Positions 53,043-63,079 are shown, counted from the stretch's first letter. The stretch is 64,000 bases of DNA from Pontimicrobium sp. SW4 (GCF_039954625.1 NZ_CP157199.1:2170001-2234000); one strand, 5' to 3'. Notes: generated by a model from the sequence alone, not told the origin. Made by a program: numbers and translations.

Positions 53043-56000
53043 TTACATGTTTCTTCTATACTGTCCTCCTACTTCAAACAACGCGCTGGTAATTTGACCA
53101 AGTGAACATACTTTACAAACGTCCATCAAAGCTTCAAAAATATTTTCATTATGAATCGCTTTTTGCTGAAGGTTTTTTAATAACTCTTCAGTGTTATTTG
53201 CTTTATGAAGATTCTCTAATGTTTGTATTTGAAATTGCTTTTCTTCTTCTGTTGCGCGAATGACCTCTGCTGGTAACACCGTTGGAGATCCTTTTGAGCT
53301 TAAAAACGTATTTACTCCAATAATTGGAAAATCGCCATTATGTTTTAAGGTTTCATAATACAAACTCTCTTCTTGTATTTTACTACGTTGATACATAGTT
53401 TCCATAGCTCCTAAAACACCTCCTCTTTCTGTAATTCTGTCAAATTCCAAAAGAACAGCTTCTTCAACCAAATCAGTTAGTTCTTCAATTATAAAGGAGC
53501 CTTGAATTGGATTTTCGTTTTTATTTAAACCTAATTCTTTGTTAATGATTAACTGTATTGCCATCGCTCTACGAACAGATTCTTCAGTTGGTGTGGTAAT
53601 AGCTTCATCATACGCATTGGTGTGTAATGAGTTACAATTGTCGTAAATAGCATACAATGCTTGCAACGTTGTACGTATATCATTAAAATCAATTTCTTGA
53701 GCATGTAAACTACGACCAGACGTTTGAATATGGTATTTCAACATTTGTGCTCTAGCATTAGCGCCATATTTATGCTTCATGGCCTTTGCCCAAATTTTTC
53801 GAGCTACACGACCAATAACAGCATATTCTGGATCGATTCCATTTGAGAAGAAAAAGGATAAATTTGGACCAAACTTGTTGATATCCATTCCTCTTGACAA
53901 GTAGTACTCTACATATGTAAATCCGTTGGATAATGTTAGAGCCAATTGCGTAATTGGATTCGCTCCAGCTTCAGCAATATGATATCCAGAAATTGAAACA
54001 CTATAGAAATTACGTATATTATTTTCAATGAAATATTCTTGTACATCTCCCATTAAACGCAATGCAAATTCTGTAGAGAAAATACATGTGTTTTGCGCTT
54101 GGTCTTCTTTTAAAATATCTGCTTGTACTGTTCCTCTAACTTGAGCAATCGTATTCTTTTTTATGTCAGTATAAACATCTGTTGGTAATACTTGATCTCC
54201 TGTAACACCTAACAGCATTAAACCTAAACCATTGTTACCTTCTGGTAAATCACCATTATAAGATGGTCGTGTTTTGCCTTTATAAATTTTAGTAATTTTT
54301 GCTTCTACGTCTTTTTCTAAACCATTTTCTTTTATGTAAATCTCACATTGTTGGTCAATGGCAGCATTCATGAAAAAGCCTAGTAACATAGGTGCAGGAC
54401 CATTAATGGTCATACTCACAGAAGTCATCACATCTGCTAAATTGAAACCAGAATACAATTTTTTAGCATCATCTAAACAACAGATAGACACGCCTGCATT
54501 TCCAATTTTTCCATAAATATCTGGACGCAAATCTGGATCATTTCCATAAAGCGTCACACTATCAAAAGCAGTAGACAGACGTTTAGCTGGTAAACCTGCA
54601 CTCACATAATGAAAACGTCTATTGGTTCGTTCTGGGCCTCCTTCACCAGCAAACATACGTGCTGGATCTTCACCAGTTCTTTTAAAAGGGTATAACCCAG
54701 AAGCATATGGAAATTCTCCAGGCACATTTTCTTGCAAACACCAATTTAAAATATCTCCCCAAGCTTGATACTTCGGCAAAGCCACTTTAGGTATTTGAGT
54801 GTGTGACAACGATTCTGTGTGTGTTTCTATTTTTATTTCTTTCCCTCTTACTTTAAACACATAGATAGGATTTTTGTATTTATTCACTTTATCGTCCCAA
54901 ACAGTAATGATTTCCCAATTATAAGGATCTAAATTTAATTTTACTCGGTCAAATTCTTTGAAAAGCAACCCTAAAAACTCTTTAGAACTGTCATCCTGAA
55001 CTTGATTCAGGATCTCATCTTGTTCTAATCCTAGTTTTCCAATGAATGACCTTTCGACTGCGCTCAAGGTGACATTAGTGACTGAACATATAGTTTTATA
55101 AATTCCATAAAGCTTTTGAGCCACTTCAACTTGTTCTTTAGCTTTGTTATCATAGGCACGATTACTCTCAGCAATTTCAGATAAGTAACGTGTTCTTGAT
55201 GGCGGAATAACAAATATCTTCTCACTCATTTCATCAGAAATATGAAATGTTGATTTTAAATTAGTATCTGTCTTTTCAACCAGTTTATCCATCACAGCTT
55301 TATACAACGTATTCATTCCTGGGTCGTTGAATTGGGACGCAATGGTGCCAAAAACTGGTAAATCATCTTGATGTACATCCCAAAGGTTATTGTTACGCAT
55401 GTATTGTTTTTTCACATCACGCAAGGCATCAAGTGAACCACGTTTATCAAACTTATTTATTGCTACCAAATCAGCAAAATCGAGCATATCTATTTTTTCC
55501 AACTGCGTAGCTGCACCAAATTCAGGCGTCATTACATATAACGACACATCAGAGTGCTCAATAATTTCAGTATCCGATTGTCCAATACCTGAAGTTTCCA
55601 AAATAATCAAATCGTATTCAGCAGCTTTTAATACCTCAACTGCTTCATTAACATGTTTTGATAATGCTAAATTAGATTGACGTGTTGCCAAACTACGCAT
55701 ATATACTCTTGGAGAGTTAATAGCATTCATACGTATTCTATCTCCTAAAAGCGCACCTCCAGTTTTACGTTTTGAAGGGTCAACCGAAATTAAGCCAACC
55801 GTTTTCTCTGGAAAATCGATTAAAAAACGTCGTACTAATTCGTCGACTAATGATGATTTACCTGCGCCTCCAGTTCCTGTTATTCCTAAAACTGGAGTTT
55901 TAGAATTTTCGTTCTTTTTATGAATTTTTTCAAGTGACTTTTTAGCAACTTCAGGAAAATTTTCAGCTGAAGAAATAACCCTTGCAATGGCTTTAGGATT

Positions 56001-56483
56001 TTTCTCCTCAAGAATATCAACCTCTCCATTTAATTGGTCTCCAATAGCAAAATCAGATTGTTGAACCAAATCATTAATCATTCCTTGTAACCCAAGTTCC
56101 CTTCCATCATCAGGTGAGTAAATACGAGTAATACCATAATCCATCAACTCTTTAATTTCCGATGGTAAAATTACTCCTCCCCCTCCTCCAAAAATCTTGA
56201 TGTGTTCCGCCCCTCGCTCTTTTAGCAAGTCATACATATACTTAAAGTACTCGTTATGTCCTCCTTGGTACGACGTTAATGCAATAGCATTAGCATCTTC
56301 TTGAATAGCAGTATTAACTACTTCTTCTACACTTCTATCATGACCTAAATGGATTACTTCAACTCCTGTGGCTTGAATAATGCGTCGCATTATATTTATG
56401 GACGCATCATGACCATCAAATAATGAGGCCGCAGTTACTATTCGTACTTTATGTTTTGGTTTATATGGTGCTATTTGTTGCAT
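53043..56483 (-). CDS. icmF: IcmF-type fused acyl-CoA mutase (B12-dependent) with G-protein chaperone
   Basis: A 1146-residue fusion. The N-terminal B12-binding domain has the cobalt-ligating His in FDGHDAS and later LTSYQGGH and IFGGGGG. The central MeaI-type GTPase has the P-loop GTGGAGKSS (about 200-208), and the C-terminal half is the methylmalonyl-CoA-mutase-like substrate barrel ([31 protein letters not shown]). Bacterial IcmF proteins isomerise isobutyryl-CoA and n-butyryl-CoA, though substrate assignment from sequence alone is uncertain. Residues about 470-498, in the linker between GTPase and mutase parts, are encoded by an in-frame dispersed repeat. Confidence 0.9.
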   Translation of the reverse strand: MQQIAPYKPKHKVRIVTAASLFDGHDASINIMRRIIQATGVEVIHLGHDRSVEEVVNTAIQEDANAIALTSYQGGHNEYFKYMYDLLKERGAEHIKIFGGGGGVILPSEIKELMDYGITRIYSPDDGRELGLQGMINDLVQQSDFAIGDQLNGEVDILEEKNPKAIARVISSAENFPEVAKKSLEKIHKKNENSKTPVLGITGTGGAGKSSLVDELVRRFLIDFPEKTVGLISVDPSKRKTGGALLGDRIRMNAINSPRVYMRSLATRQSNLALSKHVNEAVEVLKAAEYDLIILETSGIGQSDTEIIEHSDVSLYVMTPEFGAATQLEKIDMLDFADLVAINKFDKRGSLDALRDVKKQYMRNNNLWDVHQDDLPVFGTIASQFNDPGMNTLYKAVMDKLVEKTDTNLKSTFHISDEMSEKIFVIPPSRTRYLSEIAESNRAYDNKAKEQVEVAQKLYGIYKTICSVTNVTLSAVERSFIGKLGLEQDEILNQVQDDSSKEFLGLLFKEFDRVKLNLDPYNWEIITVWDDKVNKYKNPIYVFKVRGKEIKIETHTESLSHTQIPKVALPKYQAWGDILNWCLQENVPGEFPYASGLYPFKRTGEDPARMFAGEGGPERTNRRFHYVSAGLPAKRLSTAFDSVTLYGNDPDLRPDIYGKIGNAGVSICCLDDAKKLYSGFNLADVMTSVSMTINGPAPMLLGFFMNAAIDQQCEIYIKENGLEKDVEAKITKIYKGKTRPSYNGDLPEGNNGLGLMLLGVTGDQVLPTDVYTDIKKNTIAQVRGTVQADILKEDQAQNTCIFSTEFALRLMGDVQEYFIENNIRNFYSVSISGYHIAEAGANPITQLALTLSNGFTYVEYYLSRGMDINKFGPNLSFFFSNGIDPEYAVIGRVARKIWAKAMKHKYGANARAQMLKYHIQTSGRSLHAQEIDFNDIRTTLQALYAIYDNCNSLHTNAYDEAITTPTEESVRRAMAIQLIINKELGLNKNENPIQGSFIIEELTDLVEEAVLLEFDRITERGGVLGAMETMYQRSKIQEESLYYETLKHNGDFPIIGVNTFLSSKGSPTVLPAEVIRATEEEKQFQIQTLENLHKANNTEELLKNLQQKAIHNENIFEALMDVCKVCSLGQITSALFEVGGQYRRNM
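54989..55074. repeat. In-frame palindromic repeat inside icmF
   Basis: The segment begins TGTCATCCTGAACTTGA and ends CTCAAGGTGACA, with a hairpin ATCCTGAA / TTCAGGAT (54994-55013) and outer ends TGTCA / TGACA. On the minus strand it encodes ...[10 protein letters not shown]..., the recognisable translation of a repeat that is otherwise intergenic in many flavobacteria. The reading frame is preserved. Confidence 0.7.
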
Positions 56484-56510
56484 TCGTATTGTTATCTATT
56501 TTTTACGTTG

Positions 56511-56518
56511 CAAATTTA
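56511..56518 (-). promoter_or_regulatory. -7 element for icmF
   Basis: TAAATTTG on the minus strand, an exact TAnnTTTG match 27 bases before the icmF ATG. Confidence 0.55.
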
Positions 56519-56565
56519 CGGAATATTGAAAAATTTATTGCGTTTATTAAGAATAATATAAGTTT

Positions 56566-57534
56566 CTATAAACCATAGACATCACCTTGTTTAGCAAATC
56601 TAAATCCGAGGTTTTGAATACTATCCTTCAAACGATGTGAATCTTTTATTGTTGGATTTGAGTGATTAAAATGAATGAAATAAACTTTATTTTTAGTTGC
56701 TAGATCCTCATTTTCAAACAATGTAGTTGTTTCTGTGGTAAATGGATGCGGAATCTTACTCATATCTCGTTTCAACTCGCCATCTCTAAAAAAGGATGCA
56801 TCTAGAAACGCATAATCAACTTTTTTTACTTCTTCAATAATATTACGCTCCCATTTTTCCCACTTATCAATATCTGGAATAAATAATGCTTTCTTGTTTT
56901 GCCCTTCAATTCGATAACCTACAGTTTCAGAGTATTCATCACGATGTGGTACTAAAATAGGCGTGACCTTTAAATTACTATTTAATGATACAACTGAGTC
57001 ATTTTGTAATAGCTTAATATCAATATTATTATACGTCAACAATTGACTCCAAGGTCCACTTGTTTCTAAATACTCTTTCATTCTTGGCATAGCATATACA
57101 GATACTTTGTTTGCTCCTAACGCTTCAAACCCTAGGTACATTAACCCTGTATAATGTCCAATATGTGCATGCGTTAAAAACACACCATCAATAATGTTTC
57201 CATTATTTAGATGATTGGTTTTGAGTATTTGAGTTTGCTCTGTAAAGTCTGGAGTAGCATCAAAAATGTATTTTTTTTTATCTTTTAAATCTACTACACC
57301 TAAACACGACACTAGTTTTTTAGGTTCATCTCCATCATAAAATGATTTGCAACAATCGTTGTCACAATTAATATGGGGATAGCCTGCATCTTGAGCAATA
57401 CCAAGCACTGTAATATATTGACTTGGTTTTCTAAACTGAACAATTTCTTTTGTTATCGTTTTAGTTTCTTGCTTAGAATTACAATTGAATAATCCCAAAA
57501 AACATATTAGGCATAAAATTTGAATAGTTCTCAT
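56566..57534 (-). CDS. PqqB-like metallo-beta-lactamase-fold lipoprotein
   Basis: A 322-residue lipoprotein (lipobox CFLGLFNC). The MBL fold is shown by the metal motif THAHIGHYTG (HxHxxH, third ligand of the usual D missing), His in PHRDEYSETVGY and Asp in FIPDIDKWEKW. The N-terminal LGIAQDAGYPHINCDNDCC resembles PqqB, but no pqqA/C/D/E genes are present, so a role in PQQ synthesis is unlikely. Many Bacteroidota carry this stand-alone exported PqqB-like hydrolase of unknown substrate. Divergent from DUF4197 with a shared 42-base gap. Confidence 0.8.
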   Translation of the reverse strand: MRTIQILCLICFLGLFNCNSKQETKTITKEIVQFRKPSQYITVLGIAQDAGYPHINCDNDCCKSFYDGDEPKKLVSCLGVVDLKDKKKYIFDATPDFTEQTQILKTNHLNNGNIIDGVFLTHAHIGHYTGLMYLGFEALGANKVSVYAMPRMKEYLETSGPWSQLLTYNNIDIKLLQNDSVVSLNSNLKVTPILVPHRDEYSETVGYRIEGQNKKALFIPDIDKWEKWERNIIEEVKKVDYAFLDASFFRDGELKRDMSKIPHPFTTETTTLFENEDLATKNKVYFIHFNHSNPTIKDSHRLKDSIQNLGFRFAKQGDVYGL

Positions 57535-57552
57535 CTGTAAAATTTATCTTTG
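57519..57552 (+). promoter_or_regulatory. Promoter of the DUF4197 gene
   Basis: TTTG (57519-57522), a 22-base spacer and TATCTTTG (57545-57552), a full -33/-7 match. The -33 part lies inside the N-terminal codons of the divergent PqqB-like gene. Confidence 0.6.
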
Positions 57553-57575
57553 TTAAAGATAGAAAACCTTAAACT

Positions 57576-58277
57576 ATGTTGAAACGAATAATTGCCCTAA
57601 TCTTAATTTTAAACGTCACTGCTTGTGCAGAGCTCCAACAAGTCGTCAACCAAATGCCTCAAGGTGGTTTAGGAAATGCTGAAATTGCTTCTGGTTTACG
57701 TCAAGCTCTTGACTTTGGAATTGACAAACAAGTAAGTAAACTGACTGCTGAAGATGGCTTTTTCAAAAACGAATTAGTAAAGATTTTACTTCCAGAAGAA
57801 TTACAAAAAGTAGATAAAGCGCTACGTGATATAGGCTTAGCAAATTTGGCTGATGAAGGCCTGAAAATACTTAATAGAGCTGCTGAAGACGCTGTAAAAG
57901 AAGCGACACCTATTTTTGTAAACGCTGTTAAAGAGATTACGTTTGCTGATGCCAAAAACATATTACTTGGTGCAGACAATGCAGCTACACAATATTTAAC
58001 AAACAAAACAGAAACTGCTTTGTATGATAAGTTTAACCCAGTTATCAAAAACTCTTTTAGTAAAGTTGGTGCAGACCAAATTTGGGAGAATTTAATTAAT
58101 AAATATAATAGCATTCCATTCACCAATAATGTGAACCCTGATTTAACCGATTATGTAACTGGAGAAGCTCTTAAAGGTGTCTACACGATGATTGCAGTTG
58201 AAGAAAAAGAAATTAGAAACAAAGTATCATCAAGAACAACTGATTTATTGAAGCGTGTATTTGCATTGCAGGATTAA
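57576..58277 (+). CDS. DUF4197 lipoprotein
   Basis: A 233-residue lipoprotein (lipobox LILNVTAC, Cys 17). The helical DUF4197 domain is recognised by AEIASGLRQALDFGIDKQVSKL, EDGFFKNELVKILLPEELQ and FADAKNILLGADNAATQYL. Function unknown. It is followed after 15 bases by the small lipoprotein gene, so the two are probably cotranscribed. Confidence 0.85.
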   Translation: MLKRIIALILILNVTACAELQQVVNQMPQGGLGNAEIASGLRQALDFGIDKQVSKLTAEDGFFKNELVKILLPEELQKVDKALRDIGLANLADEGLKILNRAAEDAVKEATPIFVNAVKEITFADAKNILLGADNAATQYLTNKTETALYDKFNPVIKNSFSKVGADQIWENLINKYNSIPFTNNVNPDLTDYVTGEALKGVYTMIAVEEKEIRNKVSSRTTDLLKRVFALQD

Positions 58278-58292
58278 AAAAATCAGTTTATT

Positions 58293-58724
58293 ATGAAAAG
58301 AGTTACCACAAGTATTTTTCTATTATGTTTTTTATTAATCTCTTGCTCTTCTCAAAAAAAGGTTAATACACATAACAATTCCGAGTTGCCAAAGGAGTTT
58401 TTCCAAAGATGGAAATTAGACTACGGAACTGCTAATGGTGAAAAAATAAATGGATTATCAAAATCTCCAGAAAACGATTATGAGTTTAGAAAAGATAAAA
58501 CATATATTCTCTACTCTTTAAGTGGAAATAATATGATTGGCACTTGGGAATATAACAAAGAAGATAAATGTGTATACACAAGACTTCAAAACGGTACATT
58601 AAATGGAAAAATCATTGATTTAAAAACGAACACTATAACTCTTGTACCTGCTGGTAAAAGTATTACTGGAACTTCTTTCGAAAATTACCGGTTTTATTAT
58701 ATTCTAAACTTTAGAATAAATTAG
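58293..58724 (+). CDS. Small lipocalin-like lipoprotein, unknown
   Basis: A 143-residue lipoprotein (lipobox FLLISC, Cys 18). The body consists of beta strands (RWKLDYGTANG, TYILYSLSGN, GTWEYNKED, TITLVPAGK), a typical short lipocalin-like barrel. No specific family recognised. It converges on the gene at 58728, with only three bases between stop codons. Confidence 0.6.
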   Translation: MKRVTTSIFLLCFLLISCSSQKKVNTHNNSELPKEFFQRWKLDYGTANGEKINGLSKSPENDYEFRKDKTYILYSLSGNNMIGTWEYNKEDKCVYTRLQNGTLNGKIIDLKTNTITLVPAGKSITGTSFENYRFYYILNFRIN

Positions 58725-58727
58725 AAA

Positions 58728-59228
58728 TTACTTAGCCCTTTTATACAACCCATCAAAAGCTACCGTAATATCTTTATCGTTAGTAATAGTTTCCCAATAT
58801 TGCCTTACTGAGCCATCATCATTTTTAGTCCAAGTTACACGATGGTAAAAGGGTTCTCCGTTTTGGTTTTTGGCAACATCGGTTTTTAAAATCATTTGAT
58901 TACCTACTCTATTACCTTTTAAGTGTAAGCTTCCTCCTTGGTTATCAATCCAAATCTGTTCCCATTGCTGTTTTGCAGCATTGTAAAAATTATTACTTGT
59001 TCCTGTAAAACCTGCTGTAGCACTAGTCCAATTTTCACGTAATACACAATTGTCTTGAACTTTTTCAATAACATTAGTTCCAGCCGCACTTCCATTTGGA
59101 TTTGTAACTATCCAACTACCAACCCAGAAATCAAATTCCGAATGTTTTTCAGTACAACAGTTGCAATTTGAGTTTTGCGCATTCATTCCAATTGAAAGAA
59201 GCAATAAAACATAAATAATATTTTTCAT
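58728..59228 (-). CDS. Secreted DUF1579-like protein
   Basis: A 166-residue exported protein (signal MKNIIYVLLLLSIGMNAQ). A cluster of Cys (NSNCNCCTEKH) precedes the typical opening FDFWVGSW of DUF1579/lipocalin-like proteins, followed by antiparallel strands (NCVLRENWTSATAGFTG, RVTWTKNDDGSVRQYWE). The N-terminal Cys trio is an uncommon addition and could bind metal or form disulfides. Function unknown. Confidence 0.65.
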   Translation of the reverse strand: MKNIIYVLLLLSIGMNAQNSNCNCCTEKHSEFDFWVGSWIVTNPNGSAAGTNVIEKVQDNCVLRENWTSATAGFTGTSNNFYNAAKQQWEQIWIDNQGGSLHLKGNRVGNQMILKTDVAKNQNGEPFYHRVTWTKNDDGSVRQYWETITNDKDITVAFDGLYKRAK

Positions 59229-59244
59229 TATAGAATATTTTAAT

Positions 59245-59441
59245 TAATACTAACTAGTTATGTATTTTGAGTTAAAACAGTATCCATTATGTCAGTTCGA
59301 GTGATTTTTTGATAAAAAAATCTTATCGAGAACTAATTTATATGCTAAATTCTTATTCTCGATACAAATTTCACTCATTTCACTCATGAAATTTACTCGA
59401 ATTGACAGAATTTCATCAAAATACATAACTAGTTAGTATTA
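59245..59441. repeat. Long inverted repeat with a nested dispersed repeat
   Basis: A perfect 26-bp inverted repeat, 59245-59270 and 59416-59441, encloses 145 bases. The enclosed part holds an inverted pair of the TGTCA..TTCGAGT...TATCGAGA repeat (59290-59332 and 59356-59407) related to the element at 46.1 kb. It occupies almost the entire gap between the two leftward genes. Confidence 0.7.
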
Positions 59442-59442
59442 T

Positions 59443-60252
59443 TTATTTAAACAACCATTTTAACCCATCTGTATAGGCTCTTATCTTTGCTGAAGCATGA
59501 TTTTCTCCATCTAATATAACAACCTTTTTTGAGGCTGATTTTATGTTTTCATCAATAAAAGAAGACAGCTTATTACACGATTCTAGCATATGTGGCCTTT
59601 CGAGAGCACCAACAGATAAAAAAACTTTACTTGAAATAGAAGATGAACTTCCATTTTTCAAAACATAATAATCATCCCACCACATTGAAGGGCTTGAAAT
59701 AATATAGTTGTTAAACAACTCCTGTCCATTTACAAGAAGATAAGACCCTAACAAACCTCCAAGTGAATGCCCAAAAAGCGTTCTGGAATCTTTTTCTACT
59801 CGAAATTTAGTTTCTATTATTGGGAAAACTTCATCTTGAATAACAGATATAAACTTAGAAGCTCCTCCTGAATTCCCCCATGCTTCTAAAGAAGACGGTG
59901 TATAGTCTGCTCTTCTATTAATATAAGCTGAGTCCTTATAACTAATCCCAACTATTATAAGGTCTTTGAGTTCTTCTTCAGCTTGAAGCCGTCTTGAAAT
60001 ACTTGTAACAAGCGGAAAATCGTTATTTGCATCTAATACATATATAACGGGATAAGACTGTTTAGATTTTTCGTAATCGAACGGTAAAGCAATATGTAAA
60101 TTATAACTAAACTTATTTATTTTTGATTCAAGTGGTAACTCAACAGTGCTTGGTATTGTTACGAGTGATTGACTAAATACTTTAGAGTTAAAAACTATTA
60201 GACAAAATACCGAAAGTGTAAAAACTATTTTATTCTTATTACTGAAAATCAT
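59443..60252 (-). CDS. Secreted alpha/beta-hydrolase esterase (Fes/IroE-like)
   Basis: A 269-residue hydrolase of the Esterase_D type. Signal peptide (ending NSKVFSQ), then FPVIYVLDANNDFPLV-like opening and the nucleophile elbow GHSLGGLLG; late His in LDGENHASAK and acid Asp likely in SSPSMWWDD. It resembles trilactone/siderophore esterases (Fes/IroE) in length and motif order, but a feruloyl-type substrate is equally possible. No siderophore genes are nearby. Its stop is next to the long inverted repeat. Confidence 0.82.
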   Translation of the reverse strand: MIFSNKNKIVFTLSVFCLIVFNSKVFSQSLVTIPSTVELPLESKINKFSYNLHIALPFDYEKSKQSYPVIYVLDANNDFPLVTSISRRLQAEEELKDLIIVGISYKDSAYINRRADYTPSSLEAWGNSGGASKFISVIQDEVFPIIETKFRVEKDSRTLFGHSLGGLLGSYLLVNGQELFNNYIISSPSMWWDDYYVLKNGSSSSISSKVFLSVGALERPHMLESCNKLSSFIDENIKSASKKVVILDGENHASAKIRAYTDGLKWLFK

Positions 60253-60367
60253 TTATCATTCTTTTAATTAATTTTTATTTCTTCTTTTTTGTATAAGTAT
60301 ATAAATATATTAATTGATTCTTAAAACTATAGTAGCATTAACATAACATTAGAACAGTATAAATTAT

Positions 60368-60478
60368 ACAACTTTGCCACAAGTCATCTAAATAAAGTTG
60401 TCTTCACTTATAAATTAGTTAGTTAGTTTTTTATTTGTAAGAAACCGATTTCTATAACAGGAATCGGTTTCTTTTTTA
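60368..60478 (+). ncRNA. Candidate small RNA ending in an orphan terminator
   Basis: An ORF-free segment with an 8-bp inverted repeat ACAACTTT (60368-60375) / AAAGTTGT (60394-60401), followed by a perfect 12-bp terminator stem AAGAAACCGATT / AATCGGTTTCTT (60439-60450, 60462-60473) and a TTTTTTA tail. The gene to the left faces the other way, so this terminator has no obvious owner. A TAnnTTTG-like box (ACAACTTTG) lies at its start. Expression is unproven. Confidence 0.4.
60439..60478 (+). terminator. Orphan rho-independent terminator
   Basis: AAGAAACCGATT / AATCGGTTTCTT, 12-bp stem with an 11-base loop and a run of T. It precedes the Lacal_2735-family gene and could also act as an attenuator for it. 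Confidence 0.75.
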
Positions 60479-60550
60479 TTAGAAAATCGAAAACAAGCCT
60501 TTTACTTTTAAAGAAAATAATGTATATTTAGTTAATTGATTATTAGCATC

Positions 60551-60748
60551 ATGAATAGAAGCAATATTCTTAAAAAATATCAAAAGAAGCTTAAAAATCG
60601 TTATAAGCAATTAATTGAACACGCTTATAATTTAAGAGAAACAGATTCTGCTTTGAGTGATATTTCAGAATACGATGCTTTAAAACTTTTAAATAAGCTC
60701 AATAGGTTAAAATATCTATCGAGAGAACAAACTGAAACTGTAATTTAA
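60551..60748 (+). CDS. Lacal_2735-family small protein
   Basis: A 65-residue charged helical protein. The pattern [20 protein letters not shown]...DSALSD followed by a helix with repeated Lys/Leu is the hallmark of the Lacal_2735 family in Flavobacteriia, whose role is unknown. An earlier in-frame TTG (60536) is less likely as a start than the ATG at 60551. It ends inside the pyrF 3' end, overlapping by four bases. Confidence 0.75.
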   Translation: MNRSNILKKYQKKLKNRYKQLIEHAYNLRETDSALSDISEYDALKLLNKLNRLKYLSREQTETVI

Positions 60749-61554
60749 ATAAGTTCTGCCATTTGTTGCTGTAATTCTTTTGCCTTTATAGCTGCGGCCC
60801 TTGCGAAATCATTTTCATTAGATGCATAAATTATTCCTCTAGACGAATTAATTAATAACCCAACATCTTTACTCATCCCATATTTACAAACCTCTTGTAG
60901 ATTTCCTCCTTGAGCTCCAACTCCAGGAACTAATAAAAAACTATTTGGAATAATCTTTCTAATGTCTGCTAAAAACTCAGCTTTTGTGGCACCAACTACG
61001 TACATTAAATTCTCAGAATTTTGCCAAGACTTTGAGGTTTCTAAAACTTGTTTGTATAATTCAGTTCCATCAACAGTTTTTGTTTGAAAATCGAAAGCTC
61101 CTTGATTAGATGTTAACGCCAACAAAATGGTATGCTTATCTTTAAATGCTAAAAACGGTTCTACCGAATCTTTTCCCATATATGGTGCTACAGTAACACT
61201 ATCAAACGCTAAATCTTCAAAAAAAGCTTTTGCATACATGGTACTAGTGTTTCCAATATCTCCACGTTTTGCATCAGCAATGGTGAAAATTTCTGGATAA
61301 TTTTTATTAATATAATTTATTGTTTTTTCTAGTGCTTGCCATCCTTTAATACCATAAGCTTCATAAAACGCAGTGTTTGGTTTATAAGCTACACATAGAT
61401 GATGTGTCGCATCAATAATGGCTTTATTAAAAGTGAAGATTGAGTCTTCTTCTTTTAATAAGTGTTTTGGAATTTTATTTAAATCGACATCTAACCCTAT
61501 GCATAGAAAGGATTTCTTTTTTTTGATTTGGTTTACTAATTGGTCTTGGGTCAT
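60745..61554 (-). CDS. pyrF: Orotidine-5'-phosphate decarboxylase
   Basis: Last step of UMP synthesis. A TIM barrel of 269 residues, belonging to the longer OMP decarboxylase type (group with mycobacterial-like sequences): [38 protein letters not shown] (catalytic D-K-D network) and [11 protein letters not shown]. Length and motifs are normal. The adjacent prfA is a common neighbour in flavobacteria; here a four-helix-bundle gene is inserted between them. Confidence 0.94.
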   Translation of the reverse strand: MTQDQLVNQIKKKKSFLCIGLDVDLNKIPKHLLKEEDSIFTFNKAIIDATHHLCVAYKPNTAFYEAYGIKGWQALEKTINYINKNYPEIFTIADAKRGDIGNTSTMYAKAFFEDLAFDSVTVAPYMGKDSVEPFLAFKDKHTILLALTSNQGAFDFQTKTVDGTELYKQVLETSKSWQNSENLMYVVGATKAEFLADIRKIIPNSFLLVPGVGAQGGNLQEVCKYGMSKDVGLLINSSRGIIYASNENDFARAAAIKAKELQQQMAELI

Positions 61555-61566
61555 AGGCTTTAGGTC

Positions 61567-61920
61567 TTAGTAGTTGGTCTTTGAGTATTTTATGAGAGCA
61601 TTGATTCTCTTTTGAAGTTTTTGTATTTCTTTAATTATTTTTTCATCTTCAGGAAGATATGATAATTCAACACAAATAATTAAATGAGTTTCTAATTCAA
61701 AGGCTGAACCCAAACTAATTTGAAGAAATCTTACAAAATCTTTTTGAGAATCTTTAGCACAACCTTCAGCTATATTTGCTGGTATTGAAACCACACATCT
61801 GCTTATTTGAGATTTTAAACCAAATTTTTCGAAATCTGGAAGAGCATCAACTAGTTTGTAAATAGTTTTAACTAAAATTATAGAATCTTTCCAAACTTCT
61901 AAATGTCTAAAATTTCTCAT
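61567..61920 (-). CDS. Four-helix bundle protein (23S rRNA intervening-sequence type)
   Basis: A 117-residue protein of the TIGR02436/S23 four-helix bundle family: FRHLEVWKDSIILVKTIY, FGLKSQISRCVVSIPANIAEGCA, DFVRFLQISLGSAFELETHLII. These genes are usually found in 23S rRNA insertion sequences or as solitary mobile insertions, not linked to metabolism. Here it sits between pyrF and prfA. Both flanks carry CCTAA/ACCAA-rich, repeat-like stretches (61540-61585 and 61945-61981), consistent with an insertion. Confidence 0.88.
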   Translation of the reverse strand: MRNFRHLEVWKDSIILVKTIYKLVDALPDFEKFGLKSQISRCVVSIPANIAEGCAKDSQKDFVRFLQISLGSAFELETHLIICVELSYLPEDEKIIKEIQKLQKRINALIKYSKTNY

Positions 61921-61981
61921 TCAAGTTTATATTAAGAATAATTCCCTAATGCCTAATACCAAAAACCCAATACCTAACTCT

Positions 61982-63058
61982 CTAAATCACATCATCACTA
62001 GCTTTTAACATCTCAGTATTTTCAGCTAGCATTAATTCGTCTATTATTTTTTGTATATCGCCATTAATGATATTGGATAAATCATATAAAGTCAATCCAA
62101 TTCTGTGATCAGTAACTCTACCTTGCGGATAGTTATAGGTTCTAATTTTAGCACTTCTATCCCCCGAAGACACCATACTTTTACGTTTTTCGGAATCTGC
62201 TGCTTGCTTCTTTGCTAACTCAATTTCATATAATCTAGAACGCAAAACTTTTAAAGCTTTCTCAAGGTTTTTATGAGAGGATTTTTGGTCTTGACAACTC
62301 ACAATCATTCCTGTTGGCTCATGATGCAGCTTAATAGCCGAATAGGTAGTGTTAACCGATTGACCTCCTGGACCTGTTGACGTAGTACGTTCAATTCTAA
62401 CATCTGCCATATCTAATTCTACATCAAATTCTTCTGCCTCTGGAAGCACCATAACTGTTGCTGCAGACGTATGAACTCGACCTTGTGTTTCAGTTTGAGG
62501 TACTCGCTGTACACGATGCACACCAGCTTCAAATTTCAATGTTCCATATACATCTTCGCCAGATACTTCAAAAATTATTTCCTTATAACCTCCTGAAGTT
62601 CCATCACTTAAACTTACTACATCTACTTTCCAACCTTTATCACTACAATATTTTGAGTACATTCTATACAAATCACCAGCAAAAATACTAGCCTCATCTC
62701 CTCCTGTTCCGGCTCTTACCTCAACAACCACATTCTTCGCATCATCTGGATCTTTTGGTATTAATAAGAACCTAATTTCATCTTCTAAATCTGGAAGTTC
62801 TGCTTTAGCCTCTTCTAATTGCATTTTTGCCATTTCAACCATTTCTGCATCACTACCCTCTGCTATAATATCCTCAGCTTCAGCAATATTATCTGTTAAA
62901 GATTTATAGATTTCGCCTTTATCTACAATCTTTTTAAGGTCTTTATACTCTTTATTTAATTGTATATAACGCTTTTGGTCTGTGATAATATCTGGCTGAA
63001 TAATTAAATCACTTACCTCATCAAAACGTTGTTTTACTATCTGAATTTTTTCTAGCAT
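61982..63058 (-). CDS. prfA: Peptide chain release factor 1
   Basis: RF1 releases nascent chains at UAA and UAG. The protein (358 residues from ATG 63056-63058) has the GGQ motif in [12 protein letters not shown], the domain 1 helices at the N-terminus and the [12 protein letters not shown] segment near the C-terminus. The PxT-type codon-recognition tripeptide is expected in the middle; I see [15 protein letters not shown] [11 protein letters not shown]. An earlier in-frame TTG (63082) would overlap the -7 box and is rejected. One transcript, leftward, with pyrF likely downstream in the same operon. Confidence 0.96.
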   Translation of the reverse strand: MLEKIQIVKQRFDEVSDLIIQPDIITDQKRYIQLNKEYKDLKKIVDKGEIYKSLTDNIAEAEDIIAEGSDAEMVEMAKMQLEEAKAELPDLEDEIRFLLIPKDPDDAKNVVVEVRAGTGGDEASIFAGDLYRMYSKYCSDKGWKVDVVSLSDGTSGGYKEIIFEVSGEDVYGTLKFEAGVHRVQRVPQTETQGRVHTSAATVMVLPEAEEFDVELDMADVRIERTTSTGPGGQSVNTTYSAIKLHHEPTGMIVSCQDQKSSHKNLEKALKVLRSRLYEIELAKKQAADSEKRKSMVSSGDRSAKIRTYNYPQGRVTDHRIGLTLYDLSNIINGDIQKIIDELMLAENTEMLKASDDVI

Positions 63059-63079
63059 TTGCTTGTGTGAATTGTGTCG

